Assembly (NCBI RefSeq): GCF_902170305.1
Contig: NZ_CABHWW010000023.1
Span: 186,001-250,000 of the forward strand
Direction of reading: 5' to 3'
DNA from: Yersinia alsatica
Lineage (GTDB): Bacteria; Pseudomonadota; Gammaproteobacteria; Enterobacterales; Enterobacteriaceae
Length of the DNA stretch: 64,000 bases
In this document: piece by piece, positions 19,668-31,082 of the stretch
How positions within the stretch are numbered: position 1 is the first letter of the stretch
Layout: each line of letters opens with the position of its first letter
The notes under the pieces: model-generated
Database searches by the model: none
The model's input: the letters and a program-made list of their open reading frames with translations, nothing else
Told to the model about the DNA's origin: nothing
Program-made: the position numbers and the translations under genes

Positions 19668-20849
19668 CTAAGGTCCATTATTTAATTTAATCAATTTTGA
19701 TGATAATATATTTGTCAGCATTAGCATTACTAGGCAACTGATAAATATGGCTAAAAATGAAATTCTTAAAGATGTTTTATCTGCTAGCATACCTATTAAT
19801 GGCGGTGCGACTAGCAGGCCAACTCGTGACATCCAAGTGGCGAAGGTGATCCCACTGGTTGCATTTATATTTGGTAGTTGGCCAATAAATGATATTGCTA
19901 ACGGAAATACTACCGATATCCCTAAGCCAATTAACGAAAATCCCAGTATGGTAGAAACAAATGAGTTGATAGCTATGATTAACATTACACCTAGAGCTGA
20001 TAATGTAATCCCACATTTTAGAATGGTTATTCTGCCAAATCTATTAGTAAAATAATCACCAAAAATACGGCCAACAACCATTAATATTTGACATGCAAGA
20101 TACGGTAAACCTGAAACGGCAGATGAAACATCATATGAGTCCTTCATGTATATTGCTCCCCAGATACTTGCTGTTTCTTCTATTGCACATGTAAATACAA
20201 GTATAATTAAAGCGAGAGTAAATAGTTGTTTTTCTAGTCTTTTTATATCTTGCTGTGTATTTCTCTGTGGAATAAATTTATTATCTATCTTTGTACTGCG
20301 GAAATATATTATATAAATAATAAGCATGATTAAATTAATAGATAATACAGCAAGACTAAATTTTTCCATTGAAAGACCAAAACCAATAGCGGATACCGCG
20401 ATGAGCCCTCCCCATATAGTTCCAATACTGCCTGCACCATGGAGGCGATTGATCAAACTTCGCCCATATAGCTTTTGTATATTGATGGCCTGTACATTGA
20501 TGCAGGTATCACCCCAGGAGTCAAAAATACCGAATAGAAAAAGTAATAATACAATGGCATACCATGATGACGAAAATGAAACTATTGATGTGCTAATAAT
20601 TAAGCATAGAAAACTAATGCTAGTCGCCCAATATAATCCGATAAAATTAATAAATCTTTTAGAAAGTAATCCAAAAGTAATTGATCCAGCAGGTATTGCT
20701 GATACCATTACGCCAACCATATAATTATTAAGATTAAACTTTTCCTTTATGTCTGGAATCCATGGAACCAAACTGGCATATACAACCCCATGAATAAAAA
20801 ATAGTATTGCTAAAGTAAGGCTTTTTTTTCTTTGTGTTTTTATCGTCAT
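19668..20849 (-). CDS. Major facilitator superfamily transporter, putative exporter
   Basis: 393 aa with 12 predicted transmembrane helices; the loop between helices 2 and 3 (SKRFINFIGLYWATS) is of MFS type. Arrangement and length recall the YfmO/FucP-like and drug-efflux branches, but I do not recognise the subfamily. It lies inside the six-gene run, 25 bp after the dioxygenase and 10 bp before the next start. The simplest reading is export of, or self-protection from, the cluster product; uptake of a precursor is the alternative. Confidence 0.78.
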   Translation of the reverse strand: MTIKTQRKKSLTLAILFFIHGVVYASLVPWIPDIKEKFNLNNYMVGVMVSAIPAGSITFGLLSKRFINFIGLYWATSISFLCLIISTSIVSFSSSWYAIVLLLFLFGIFDSWGDTCINVQAINIQKLYGRSLINRLHGAGSIGTIWGGLIAVSAIGFGLSMEKFSLAVLSINLIMLIIYIIYFRSTKIDNKFIPQRNTQQDIKRLEKQLFTLALIILVFTCAIEETASIWGAIYMKDSYDVSSAVSGLPYLACQILMVVGRIFGDYFTNRFGRITILKCGITLSALGVMLIIAINSFVSTILGFSLIGLGISVVFPLAISFIGQLPNINATSGITFATWMSRVGLLVAPPLIGMLADKTSLRISFLAIFISCLVMLMLTNILSSKLIKLNNGP

Positions 20850-20874
20850 TATGATTTTTTCGTTATTTTTATAG

Positions 20875-21741
20875 TTAGGATATAAAGTTGAAATCGAAAC
20901 CTAATATATTTCTATAGCCTATACCTAAAGATATATTTTTTAATTTTATTGGGGTCACCTTATGCCATATAGTTGAGTGCTTATCTATATGAAATAATCC
21001 CTCGCCGCGCTCTAAAGTATGTGATTTAATGATTTCTTTTTTTTCAACACAATAGAGTTCGCTGGTGCCGCCTTCAATATTGTATTTATCAATAACTAAT
21101 GCGGATACAATATAGTTGCTCCCATCTTGATGCAGACCTTCGGGTGAGTTACACACTGAAGGTATTGAGCTATCAATAATTAAAGACATTTGATGGCAAG
21201 TCACTTCTATTTTTTTTAGTTTTACCTGAGGTTCGCATTCACAAAGCATTTCTATACATTTTTTAATAAGAATTCTCAGCAGAATTGACTGGGTTGTTGT
21301 CTTGTCCATCGGTGGAAATCTACGTATTAATTTCCGCAAATCTAACGGATGGTCTGCACGTTGAGCAAAATCTGTTAGTTCTGGGAGGGTAACATGATTG
21401 ACTTCCCATTGTTTGTTGACGTATTCAACCATAAATTGGCTAATACCTCTTTTTCTAAAAGGTTTATAGGCGTGAAATTTCCGCTGATCTTCTATGGACA
21501 AGCTTGATATTAATTCTTGAATGCTATTGGGGACTATTCTCCCGTCAAGAAAACATTGAGCCTCTTGTAAAATTACTTTTTTATCATTGATATATTTAGT
21601 TATCAAGAATCTCAACTGAGACAGTTTTATGTCATTTTTATCCCATCCTAATGATTTAAATGATATCTCTTTTTTTAATTCAATTATATTTACGCCAAAT
21701 TCATTTATATTAAATTGAATTATTTTATATTTAATACCCAT
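20875..21741 (-). CDS. 2-oxoglutarate/Fe(II) dioxygenase (PF10014-like), first gene of cluster
   Basis: A 288-aa protein. The C-terminal half has the facial triad of Fe(II)/2OG enzymes: His204 and Asp206 in PEGLHQDG and His260 in IWHKVTPI, with the NIEGGTSELY block typical of the 2OG-Fe dioxygenase family PF10014. Characterised members (isoleucine dioxygenase, BsmA type) hydroxylate free amino acids. The N-terminal 120 residues are divergent. It is the first gene of the cluster, with the promoter presumably in 21742-22255. The substrate may be an amino acid, or a residue in the cluster product (inference). Confidence 0.75.
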   Translation of the reverse strand: MGIKYKIIQFNINEFGVNIIELKKEISFKSLGWDKNDIKLSQLRFLITKYINDKKVILQEAQCFLDGRIVPNSIQELISSLSIEDQRKFHAYKPFRKRGISQFMVEYVNKQWEVNHVTLPELTDFAQRADHPLDLRKLIRRFPPMDKTTTQSILLRILIKKCIEMLCECEPQVKLKKIEVTCHQMSLIIDSSIPSVCNSPEGLHQDGSNYIVSALVIDKYNIEGGTSELYCVEKKEIIKSHTLERGEGLFHIDKHSTIWHKVTPIKLKNISLGIGYRNILGFDFNFIS

Positions 21742-22255
21742 GATTAAAATATCCTATTTTACTAAGAGTTATTGATTTTTTATATTGATATAAATAAAAC
21801 ATACAAATTTAATTATATTAAAACGCTCAATTTCTGAGTTATGTTTTAATCTTTTTTTAATTTCTTTATTTTTATATATCAAAGATTGTCCTGCGGCAAG
21901 TTTTATAAAAACACATTTATATGTATATTTTTCAAATTATATTTAACGAATTTGTTTTTATTTACTGTTTTGTATGAGTCTATTTTTCTTATTATTTTTA
22001 TAAATAATTTATTCAGGTAACTCTTTTTCGTTACTTCTTTATTCTACAGTGTGAGATGTTTTTCATTTAAAGTGGAATGAATAAAATCTCATATGATCGG
22101 GTCTGGAGATAATGTTAGAAATGTGATCTGCATAAGTGGAATGGCGTTTCATTTTGTGTATTGTGTATTTTCACTACTAAAGTCATCCTTCAATTAATCA
22201 ATAATAACGTAAGGTGAGTTTAATCTGGCGAGTATTAGTCACTAAGGAATATGAG
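21742..22255. other. AT-rich divergent intergenic region
   Basis: About 510 bp of very AT-rich DNA between the minus-strand cluster and the plus-strand pectinesterase gene. It must hold both promoters. I see no coding frame. A candidate KdgR-like site is listed separately. Confidence 0.6.
22134..22155. promoter_or_regulatory. Candidate KdgR-like operator upstream of pectinesterase
   Basis: aagtggaatggcgtttcatt resembles the pectin-regulator KdgR box (TGAAA, short spacer, TTTCAT) with an imperfect left half. It lies about 100 bp before the pectinesterase start. Low-confidence match by eye. Confidence 0.3.
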
Positions 22256-23338
22256 ATGCCAATTAATTTTCTGGGTAAAACACTATTGTTAGGGTTAATG
22301 TCATTTGCTGTATTGGGTGAGGTAAGTGCACAGTACAATGCTGTGGTTTCTATGGCCCCTCAGGGAAATGAGTTTTCCTCGATTAATGCAGCGTTGCAGT
22401 CAGCTCCAGTGGATACCTCTCCTTTTGTTATTTTCCTTAAAAATGGCGTTTATACCGAAAGGCTTGAGATAGTGCGGGCGAATGTTACGTTGAAGGGAGA
22501 AAGCCGGGATAGCACGGTGATTGGTGCTGATACTGCCGCGGGTATGCTTAATCCACAAGGTGAAAAATGGGGGACTTCAGGCAGCAGCACGGTATTAGTG
22601 AATGCACCAAACTTTACCGCTGAAGATCTCACCATTCGTAATGATTTTGATTTTCCAGCCAATAAGAAAAAAGCCGATACCGACCCGACAAAATTAAAAG
22701 ATACCCAAGCCGTGGCACTATTATTGGCTGAAAAAAGTGATAAAGCACGTTTCAAGAAAGTGAAACTTGAGGGCTATCAGGATACGCTTTATAGCAAAAC
22801 AGGTAGCCGAAGCTATTTCACTGATTGTGAAATCAGTGGTCATGTTGATTTTATTTTTGGCTCTGGTGTCACCGTATTTGATAATTGCGATATTGTGGCC
22901 CGCGATCGCAGTGATATTGAGCCACCTTATGGCTATATCACGGCTCCCAGCACATTAAAAACGTCGCCCTATGGTTTGATATTTATGAATAGCCGTTTGA
23001 CGAAAGAACCTGGCGTCCCAGCCAAAAGTTTTGCTTTGGGCCGTCCATGGCATCCAACCACCACCTTCGATGATGGTCGTTATGCCGATCCGGCGGCTAT
23101 TGGTCAGGCTGTATTTATAAATACGACGATGGATGACCATATTTATGGTTGGGATAAAATGTCCGGTAAAGATAAGCAAGGTGAGAAAATTTGGTTCTAT
23201 CCGCAAGATTCGCGCTTCTTTGAGGCAAACAGTCGGGGTGCAGGGGCTGAAATCAATGCAGAGCGCCGCCAGCTATCAACCGAACAGCTAAAAGCTTTTA
23301 CTTTGCCTATGATTTTCCCTGACTGGATTGTTTATTAA
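22256..23338 (+). CDS. Pectin methylesterase, CE8 family
   Basis: A 360-aa secreted enzyme removing methyl esters from pectin galacturonates. Starting at 22256 (AAGGA 8-12 bases upstream) gives a typical signal peptide (MPINFLGKTLLLGLMSFAVL) cut near VSA-QYN. CE8 motifs are all present: GYQDTLY (Gln/Asp), HVDFIFGSG (catalytic Asp) and LGRPWHPT. It resembles PemA/PmeA of pectinolytic enterobacteria. It stands alone between the cluster and dhaR, with no pectate lyase gene here. Confidence 0.92.
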   Translation: MPINFLGKTLLLGLMSFAVLGEVSAQYNAVVSMAPQGNEFSSINAALQSAPVDTSPFVIFLKNGVYTERLEIVRANVTLKGESRDSTVIGADTAAGMLNPQGEKWGTSGSSTVLVNAPNFTAEDLTIRNDFDFPANKKKADTDPTKLKDTQAVALLLAEKSDKARFKKVKLEGYQDTLYSKTGSRSYFTDCEISGHVDFIFGSGVTVFDNCDIVARDRSDIEPPYGYITAPSTLKTSPYGLIFMNSRLTKEPGVPAKSFALGRPWHPTTTFDDGRYADPAAIGQAVFINTTMDDHIYGWDKMSGKDKQGEKIWFYPQDSRFFEANSRGAGAEINAERRQLSTEQLKAFTLPMIFPDWIVY

Positions 23339-23391
23339 GGATAAATGCTGATTAAGGATCAATGTTTATTAAGGGCAAGCTAGTATTGAGT

Positions 23392-25311
23392 CTAAACCGG
23401 CAGTGATTCGCCACCTTTAAACTGATGGATATCCAGCCGGTGGAGTTTCACTTTTCGCCATAATGTGGTGCGGCCTATACCTAATAAGGCCGCCATTTCA
23501 TTCAGCTGGCCTTGGCATACCAGTGCCGCGCGAATAATAGCCTGCCGTTCTAATTCTTGTAGTGATAGAACTGGTTGGGGTTGCGGCATATCGGGCTCCA
23601 GCAGTAATTTCTCCCCCAATAAATGTTCCGGTAGATCATTGAGATTAATACGATTATTACGGCACGCCATGGCGGCGCGCTCTACCACACTTTTCAGTTC
23701 CTGATCATTGCCAGGCCAAGGGTATTGGCATAACTGGCGGATGACACTTTCATCTGGCTGATACTGGCAGTGGAAATGTTGCCCCAAGCTGGCCAATGTA
23801 TGCTGAACCAGCAGTGGGATATCTTGTTGGCGCTGGCGCAGTGGGGGAATATGCAGCTCGAAAGATTGCAGGGTATAGAACAGTTGGCGGCGAAAACGCC
23901 CCTGTTTCACCAGCAGTGGCAGGTCTGCACCGGTGGCGGTAATAATCCGCACATCCACCGGGATCACCCGATTAGAGTTCACCCGCATCACCATACCGGT
24001 TTTGACGATTTGCAGTAGCGCCGACTGCATCTCTGGCGACAGGTATTCAACTTGCTCCAGATAGAGCGTACCGCCATTAGCCAACTCAAATTTGCTGGGT
24101 TGGCCGGATTCCCCCTCGCTGGCGTCGCTACCCAGAAACTCTCGCGCCATGAGATTTTGCGGTAATGCTTGGCAATTCAACACGATATATGGGCCATCGG
24201 CGCGGGTACTGGCATTATGAATGGCTTGCCCTAATTGCTGCTTACCGACGCCTTCTTCCCCGTGTAATAAAATGGGGTGTCGGCCTTTTGCCGCCTGTTT
24301 GCCATAACGCACCAGACGGCGCATCTCCAGAGATGCCACGGGCATATCGTCAAAAGTATAACTGGCTCGCCCTAATTGGTTGTGAACCATTTGGCGCAGT
24401 AATTCTTGTGGATGCAGCAATGCAATAAAACCACAGCGATCGCCATCAGGAATCGGCTTAAGGGTTAATAGCGCGGGGATAAATTGCTGTTGATTTTCAA
24501 AGGTCACTTCCACATGGCTGAGGGAATTACGCTGCAAAATAGCCTGGGTCAGTAAAGCGGGCAGGGTGAGCAAATCCGTGACTGGCTTGCCAAGGCTACT
24601 GGTTTCATCGAGTTGCAAAATAGCCGCAGCACGACGATTAAGATACAACAGACAGCCACGTTGATCCCACGCCATGACACCATCTTCCACTCCATCAAGC
24701 AGGGCATTTAACTCATTGAGATGGCGGTTAGTTTCCGCCAATAAGGTATCGGCATGGAGATAATTGCCAATTTCACGGGCAATCGCCAGTGTTAGTGGCA
24801 AATCACTGGCGGCGTTATCGGCCAGTAAACTGCCCAAGACAATGACCGCGCGCTGGCGGCCACTGTTGTCATACACCGGAGTGGCGCAAAAACGCCATGG
24901 ATGCAGAGCTTGCTTGAAATGCTGCTTGCCGCTGACTTGTACCGGATGCCCTTCAGCGATTGCCAGAGCCGGGGCATTAGTCCCAATTAATCCCTCGGTC
25001 CAATAGCTGCCACAATCAATGCCTAACTCTCGTAACTGGCCCATGGTTTGCGGATGGCCGCATTGCCACAGGGTGCAGCCGCTTTCATCGAGAATTAATA
25101 GCACGCAGTGGCGTGATTCCATGTATTCGTAAGCATCTTCCAATGCCGCCTGGCCTAACACCAATAAGTCATTCTTTCGCTGACAAATTGATTGGAACGT
25201 TGCTCCGGCGGCGCGGTGTGGCACCCGCCATTGCTGAGCTTGCATCAGCTTTTGGCAGCGCAGCCATGAACCAATCAGCGCGGGTGTCGCGGCCGGCTCA
25301 GTGTGACTCAT
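23392..25311 (-). CDS. dhaR: Dihydroxyacetone kinase operon activator
   Basis: 639 aa, equal in length to E. coli DhaR and clearly similar from end to end (N-terminal GAF-like region, PAS domain about 190-300, AAA+ region about 325-560 with degenerate Walker motifs such as [19 protein letters not shown], and a Fis-type helix-turn-helix [19 protein letters not shown]). In E. coli, DhaL-ADP activates and DhaK represses DhaR. Here the gene is not beside dhaKLM: it is about 10 kb downstream, behind scrR, with its ATG overlapping the 3' end of scrR by 14 bp. This suggests co-transcription with the sucrose operon. Confidence 0.94.
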   Translation of the reverse strand: MSHTEPAATPALIGSWLRCQKLMQAQQWRVPHRAAGATFQSICQRKNDLLVLGQAALEDAYEYMESRHCVLLILDESGCTLWQCGHPQTMGQLRELGIDCGSYWTEGLIGTNAPALAIAEGHPVQVSGKQHFKQALHPWRFCATPVYDNSGRQRAVIVLGSLLADNAASDLPLTLAIAREIGNYLHADTLLAETNRHLNELNALLDGVEDGVMAWDQRGCLLYLNRRAAAILQLDETSSLGKPVTDLLTLPALLTQAILQRNSLSHVEVTFENQQQFIPALLTLKPIPDGDRCGFIALLHPQELLRQMVHNQLGRASYTFDDMPVASLEMRRLVRYGKQAAKGRHPILLHGEEGVGKQQLGQAIHNASTRADGPYIVLNCQALPQNLMAREFLGSDASEGESGQPSKFELANGGTLYLEQVEYLSPEMQSALLQIVKTGMVMRVNSNRVIPVDVRIITATGADLPLLVKQGRFRRQLFYTLQSFELHIPPLRQRQQDIPLLVQHTLASLGQHFHCQYQPDESVIRQLCQYPWPGNDQELKSVVERAAMACRNNRINLNDLPEHLLGEKLLLEPDMPQPQPVLSLQELERQAIIRAALVCQGQLNEMAALLGIGRTTLWRKVKLHRLDIHQFKGGESLPV

Positions 25312-26332
25312 TGAGCGCCTTAGAACCCGGATGACGCCAATGAATCTGGCCTGGCAGAATCAGCTGATTTTGCGCCAGCGGCGTTTCGGCAATTAGTGCG
25401 GTGATCATCTCAAAACTATGGCGCGCCAGCCCTTGGCAATCCTGCGCAATGGTGTCAATTTTTAGCGGCAAGCAATCAAAAAGATAGTGATCATCAAAGC
25501 TGCAAAGATGAATATCGCTATCCATTAACTGATGCTGATTGAGATAGCGCAGCACCCCTTCGAGCAAGCCACAAGCCGCAGTAAATACCGCTTTGGGCGG
25601 GCGACCTAATTGTGCGCACAGCTGGGCAATCATTTCATAGCCCGAGCTGGGCAGGTAATGCCCATTAAGCAGCCATTCCGGGCGGCATTCGACCCCAGCT
25701 TGCTGTAACCCTTGCTGAAAACCGGCTAAACGATCGCGGGTTGGCGAGATGCGTGGCTGACCGCCGAGGAAGTAAAATTCATCTGGATGTTGGCGGGCGA
25801 CATTTTCAACCAGTGCGGCAGTCGAGGTCACGGAATCGGTAATCACTAGCGGCAAATCTGACTCGCCAATTAATCTGTCCATCTGCACCACCGGCAGACG
25901 AGCATTAATTTTTTGGTATTCACCATCATTGAGCTGGCTGGAGGCCACAATCAAGCCATCAACCTGGCGCTGCACCAGACTGTTGACGGCCATCATTTCC
26001 TGACCGGGATTTTCATCGGTACAGGCGATAAGCAGCTGTAACCCTGCTTCGCGGCATAACATTTCCAACTCACGAGAAATCAGTGCAAAACCGTGGTTGG
26101 TCATCTCCGGCACCACTAGCCCTATGGTATGGCTGCGGGTTGAGCGCAGTGAGCGGGCGTGAAAACTGGGTTGATAGTTATGTTCGCTGGCCAAGGCAAT
26201 AATACGATCCCGCGTTTCATCCGAAACACGATATTCCTTGCTGCGTCCATTGAGCACCAGACTGGTGGTCGACTTCGACACACCCGCCATCTTGGCGATA
26301 TCGTTGATGGTAATACGTTTGTTATTTTTCAC
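25298..26332 (-). CDS. scrR: Sucrose operon repressor, LacI family
   Basis: A 344-aa LacI/GalR repressor. The helix-turn-helix is at the very N-terminus ([23 protein letters not shown]), followed by a periplasmic-binding-like sugar domain. ScrR is induced by fructose or fructose-1-phosphate and controls scrK and scrYAB. It lies 46 bp downstream of scrB on the same strand, as in scrYABR operons, and its end overlaps the start of dhaR. The operators it likely binds are at 30871-30886, 30932-30947 and 32063-32077. Confidence 0.93.
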   Translation of the reverse strand: MKNNKRITINDIAKMAGVSKSTTSLVLNGRSKEYRVSDETRDRIIALASEHNYQPSFHARSLRSTRSHTIGLVVPEMTNHGFALISRELEMLCREAGLQLLIACTDENPGQEMMAVNSLVQRQVDGLIVASSQLNDGEYQKINARLPVVQMDRLIGESDLPLVITDSVTSTAALVENVARQHPDEFYFLGGQPRISPTRDRLAGFQQGLQQAGVECRPEWLLNGHYLPSSGYEMIAQLCAQLGRPPKAVFTAACGLLEGVLRYLNQHQLMDSDIHLCSFDDHYLFDCLPLKIDTIAQDCQGLARHSFEMITALIAETPLAQNQLILPGQIHWRHPGSKALNESH

Positions 26333-26378
26333 CGGTTATTGTTTTTCACTGAGTGAATCTGTCGCCTTGAAAGATAAC

Positions 26379-27788
26379 TCATTCTAACATGGGCGAAGAC
26401 AACAGCCAGTGTTGCAGGCACAGTTCGGCACATCCATTGAAGATTGCCTGCGCTGGCTCTGCCGGGAAGTAGCTCGAGGTCATGACGGCTTCCCCTTGAT
26501 TAATAAAAATTTCTATACTGCAACGGTCGCAAAGCAACTGTAATTGATGCAGTTGACCCCGCCAGTAACGGAACTCCCGCAACCCGGTGCGCAGGTTATT
26601 GCGACTCAATGTTATGCGCGCGCCATCCCATTCCAGCATCAGTTTATGACCCAATTCGAGAGTAAAAGGCGCACTGACGTCGATGATCATTTCAGCGCTG
26701 CTGATGGGAAAATGCGGCGCATCTTGAGCTCGACCTTGCCACTGGCGCTGTTCGCGACGTAGTGCGGTTAACTCGCGGGCGGGTTGCTGAATCAGCCTGT
26801 CTCCCTGCAAGCTCAATTCACGCGGGCAGGTCATGGTGTGGATCCAGCCATAGGAGACAGTTGGCTGATACAGCTCATCTTCATCGGGAATTCCCATCCA
26901 GCCAAATAGCAGCCGACGGCCATCAGCGGCTGCTGTAGTTTGTGGCGCATAGAATTCAAAACCGGCATCCAGCTCATGGAAATCCTGATGGCTGAAGCTC
27001 GCGTCGGTATAATCCAATTGACCGAGCAAATAGCCAGCCTGGAAAGTATTACGATAACGTTCGGCTTCAGCAGGGATACCCTGTGGGCAGACAATTAAAA
27101 TATCCTGCTCGGCTAACCTAAATAAGTCCGGGCACTCCCACATATAACCAAAAGGCCCAAGCCCGCCGAGATTCGAGCCAGCAATCTCACCTAAATTCTG
27201 CCATTGGTGCAAATCATCTGAACGTAACAGCAGAACTTTGCCTTGTAGTTGCAGGTCTTGCGCCCCTAGCACCATGTACCATTGGCCATGGTGCTGCCAG
27301 ACTTTTGGGTCACGTACATGGCCGGTATAGCCCGCCGGCAGTGGGAGTACCGGCCCCAGTTTATCGAACTCCCCTCGGTCATTCTCCTGCGCCAGACATT
27401 GGAAAGCAGTGCGCGAACCATCAGGATATTTCACATTGCCAGTATAAATCAGGGTGATAAGGTCATCAGCAATGACGGCAGAACCAGAGTAACAGCCATG
27501 ACTTTCGTAGGCCTCACTGGGCACTAAGGCCACCGGCTGATGTTCCCAATGAACCAGATCAGTGCTGCGCCAGTGGCCCCAATATTTACTGCCGTGGCGG
27601 CAATCCAGCGGGTTCCATTGATAGAACAGATGATAATAGCCAGCATGGTAAATAAATCCATTGGGATCATTCAGCAACCCGACACAGGGGGCCAGATGCC
27701 AGCCCGGCCGATGTGGGTCTTGCGATGCGCGGATCTGACCGCGCATCACTGCCAGCGTAAGATGTTTGAGTAAACTGGCTTCTTGCAT
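26379..27788 (-). CDS. scrB: Sucrose-6-phosphate hydrolase, GH32
   Basis: 469 aa, cytoplasmic, cleaves sucrose-6-phosphate from ScrA into glucose-6-phosphate and fructose. GH32 motifs are clear: the nucleophile Asp in GLLNDPNGF, FYQWNP, the transition-state stabiliser in HVRDPKVW and the acid/base Glu in MWECPDLF. Its start codon overlaps the scrA stop by one base (position 27788), so the two are translationally coupled. Confidence 0.95.
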   Translation of the reverse strand: MQEASLLKHLTLAVMRGQIRASQDPHRPGWHLAPCVGLLNDPNGFIYHAGYYHLFYQWNPLDCRHGSKYWGHWRSTDLVHWEHQPVALVPSEAYESHGCYSGSAVIADDLITLIYTGNVKYPDGSRTAFQCLAQENDRGEFDKLGPVLPLPAGYTGHVRDPKVWQHHGQWYMVLGAQDLQLQGKVLLLRSDDLHQWQNLGEIAGSNLGGLGPFGYMWECPDLFRLAEQDILIVCPQGIPAEAERYRNTFQAGYLLGQLDYTDASFSHQDFHELDAGFEFYAPQTTAAADGRRLLFGWMGIPDEDELYQPTVSYGWIHTMTCPRELSLQGDRLIQQPARELTALRREQRQWQGRAQDAPHFPISSAEMIIDVSAPFTLELGHKLMLEWDGARITLSRNNLRTGLREFRYWRGQLHQLQLLCDRCSIEIFINQGEAVMTSSYFPAEPAQAIFNGCAELCLQHWLLSSPMLE

Positions 27789-29158
27789 TATTCGCTGTCC
27801 GTTTTGTATTTAAGGAGCAAAGAAATAACGAAGGCGGCGCCAAAGGCAATCACCAAACCAATCAGATAGTTAACAATGGAGTTACCTTGCACAATGGCAA
27901 TGCCCGGAATACCGGTTAAGCCGACAGCCGTCATATTGACATGATTAGCTACCACCCATGCGCCACCTAATGCTCCGCCTGCCAGTGCAGCTAAAAACGG
28001 CTTAATAAAGCGCAGGTTAATCCCGAAAATGGCGGCTTCGGTAATCCCTAGCATGGCGGAAAATGCTGATGGAATAGCAATCGCCTTAATCTTGGCATCA
28101 CGGGTTTTAAAGTAGACCGCCAGACAAGCTCCACCTTGAGCAACGTTCGCCATCGACCAGATAGGTAGCAGGAAGTTAACGCCAATATTCGGGTTGCCCA
28201 GCAAACCCGCTTCGATAGCATGGAAACTATGATGGATACCGGTTATCACGATTACTGAATAAAGCCCGCCAAACAGCAAGCCAGCCAACCAACCGGCATG
28301 CGTAATTAATGTGCTGAGTACCAGCGAAATCCCATCCCCCAGCACTCGCCCGGCAGGGCCGATAAACAGCAAGGCGACGAAACCGGTAATAATCACAGTG
28401 AGGAATGGCGTAAGGATCAAATCCAGCGCATCCGGGATCACTTTGCGCAGGCGTTTTTCCAGCATGCTCATAAACCACACGGCCAGCAGCACCGGGAATA
28501 CCGTGCCCTGATAGCCAATCATCGCCACCTCCATACCAAAGAAATTCATGGTATGGAATCCGCCCGCAACCCCCCAAGCATTGGTGAGTGCCGGGTGGGT
28601 TAAAATACCGCCTAACGTTGCCCCCAGATAGGGGTTACCACCAAACTCTTTCGCCGCAGTAAAACCAATCAAAATAGGCAGAATGATAAAGGCGGCGGAG
28701 CTGAACATATCCAGCATGATGAACAGTGCGCTGTTGGCATCAGCCCAGCCATAGGTTTTCACCATACCGAGCAGGCCCATTAATAGGCCAGAGGCGACAA
28801 TCGCTGGAATGATGGGCACAAAAATATTGGATAGCAGGCGAGCAATACGTTGGAACGGATTCAACTTGCGGGCGGCGGCATCGGCGGCTTCAGATTTACT
28901 GGATTCGTTAACGCCCGCGACTTTGATAAATTCGGCATAAACTTTATTCACCAGCCCGGTGCCGAAAATAATCTGTAACTGCCCGGCATTACTAAAACAG
29001 CCTTTAACCCCCTCCAGCTTTTCTACGGCGGATTTCTGTACCAGAGTGTCATCAGCCAATACCAAACGCAGGCGGGTGGCGCAATGTGCCGCACTCACAA
29101 TATTTTCTTTGCCGCCAAGCAATGGGAGCAGAGCCTTTGCGGTCTCATTAATATTCAT
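27788..29158 (-). CDS. scrA: Sucrose-specific PTS permease, EIIBC
   Basis: A 456-aa inner-membrane permease that imports and phosphorylates sucrose. The start at 29158 (MNINETAKALLPLLGG, GAGGGA upstream) fits known ScrA; a longer open frame runs back into scrY but is not coding. The EIIB cysteine is Cys26 in AAHCATRLRLVL. The EIIC domain has about 10 hydrophobic segments, including the IHHSFHAIEAGLL region. It lacks EIIA and so must borrow the glucose EIIA (Crr), as ScrA proteins do. Confidence 0.95.
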   Translation of the reverse strand: MNINETAKALLPLLGGKENIVSAAHCATRLRLVLADDTLVQKSAVEKLEGVKGCFSNAGQLQIIFGTGLVNKVYAEFIKVAGVNESSKSEAADAAARKLNPFQRIARLLSNIFVPIIPAIVASGLLMGLLGMVKTYGWADANSALFIMLDMFSSAAFIILPILIGFTAAKEFGGNPYLGATLGGILTHPALTNAWGVAGGFHTMNFFGMEVAMIGYQGTVFPVLLAVWFMSMLEKRLRKVIPDALDLILTPFLTVIITGFVALLFIGPAGRVLGDGISLVLSTLITHAGWLAGLLFGGLYSVIVITGIHHSFHAIEAGLLGNPNIGVNFLLPIWSMANVAQGGACLAVYFKTRDAKIKAIAIPSAFSAMLGITEAAIFGINLRFIKPFLAALAGGALGGAWVVANHVNMTAVGLTGIPGIAIVQGNSIVNYLIGLVIAFGAAFVISLLLKYKTDSE

Positions 29159-29285
29159 TATATCCCTCGCATATCCATTCCGAATGTTGTGCCGCGGCAT
29201 TATCAATGCTGGCAGCGTATCGTCATGGATGGTCATAAAATAGGTTCCCGCCGCCGCAGCCAATCCCCTGCGCGGCGGGGGATTA

Positions 29286-30886
<1,601 letters not shown>

Positions 30887-30931
30887 CATGGCTAACATAA
30901 AGGCGATCCTTGGGGATTAGCAAAACATTTT

Positions 30932-30947
30932 GCTAACCCGATTCAGC
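30932..30947. promoter_or_regulatory. Second ScrR operator-like site upstream of scrY
   Basis: gctaacccgattcagc is an imperfect LacI-type palindrome centred on CG, similar to the 30871 and 32063 sites. Two sites in front of scrY would allow looping or cooperative repression (inference). Confidence 0.5.
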
Positions 30948-31042
30948 TATTGTGATCTGGGCTGCAAATCGAGGGATATGACGTGAGAAATAAGGCGATG
31001 AAAGGGGGATAGAGCGCATCAGAAATCGTACGTAGGGGGAAA

Positions 31043-31068
31043 ACCGGATGCTTACGCGGGCATCCGGT
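31043..31068 (-). terminator. Terminator of scrK
   Basis: A perfect 9-bp stem (accggatgc/gcatccggt) is followed on the minus strand by TTTTCC. It lies 15 bases beyond the scrK stop, separating scrK from scrY. Confidence 0.8.
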
Positions 31069-31082
31069 GGCTCTTTAAAAGG

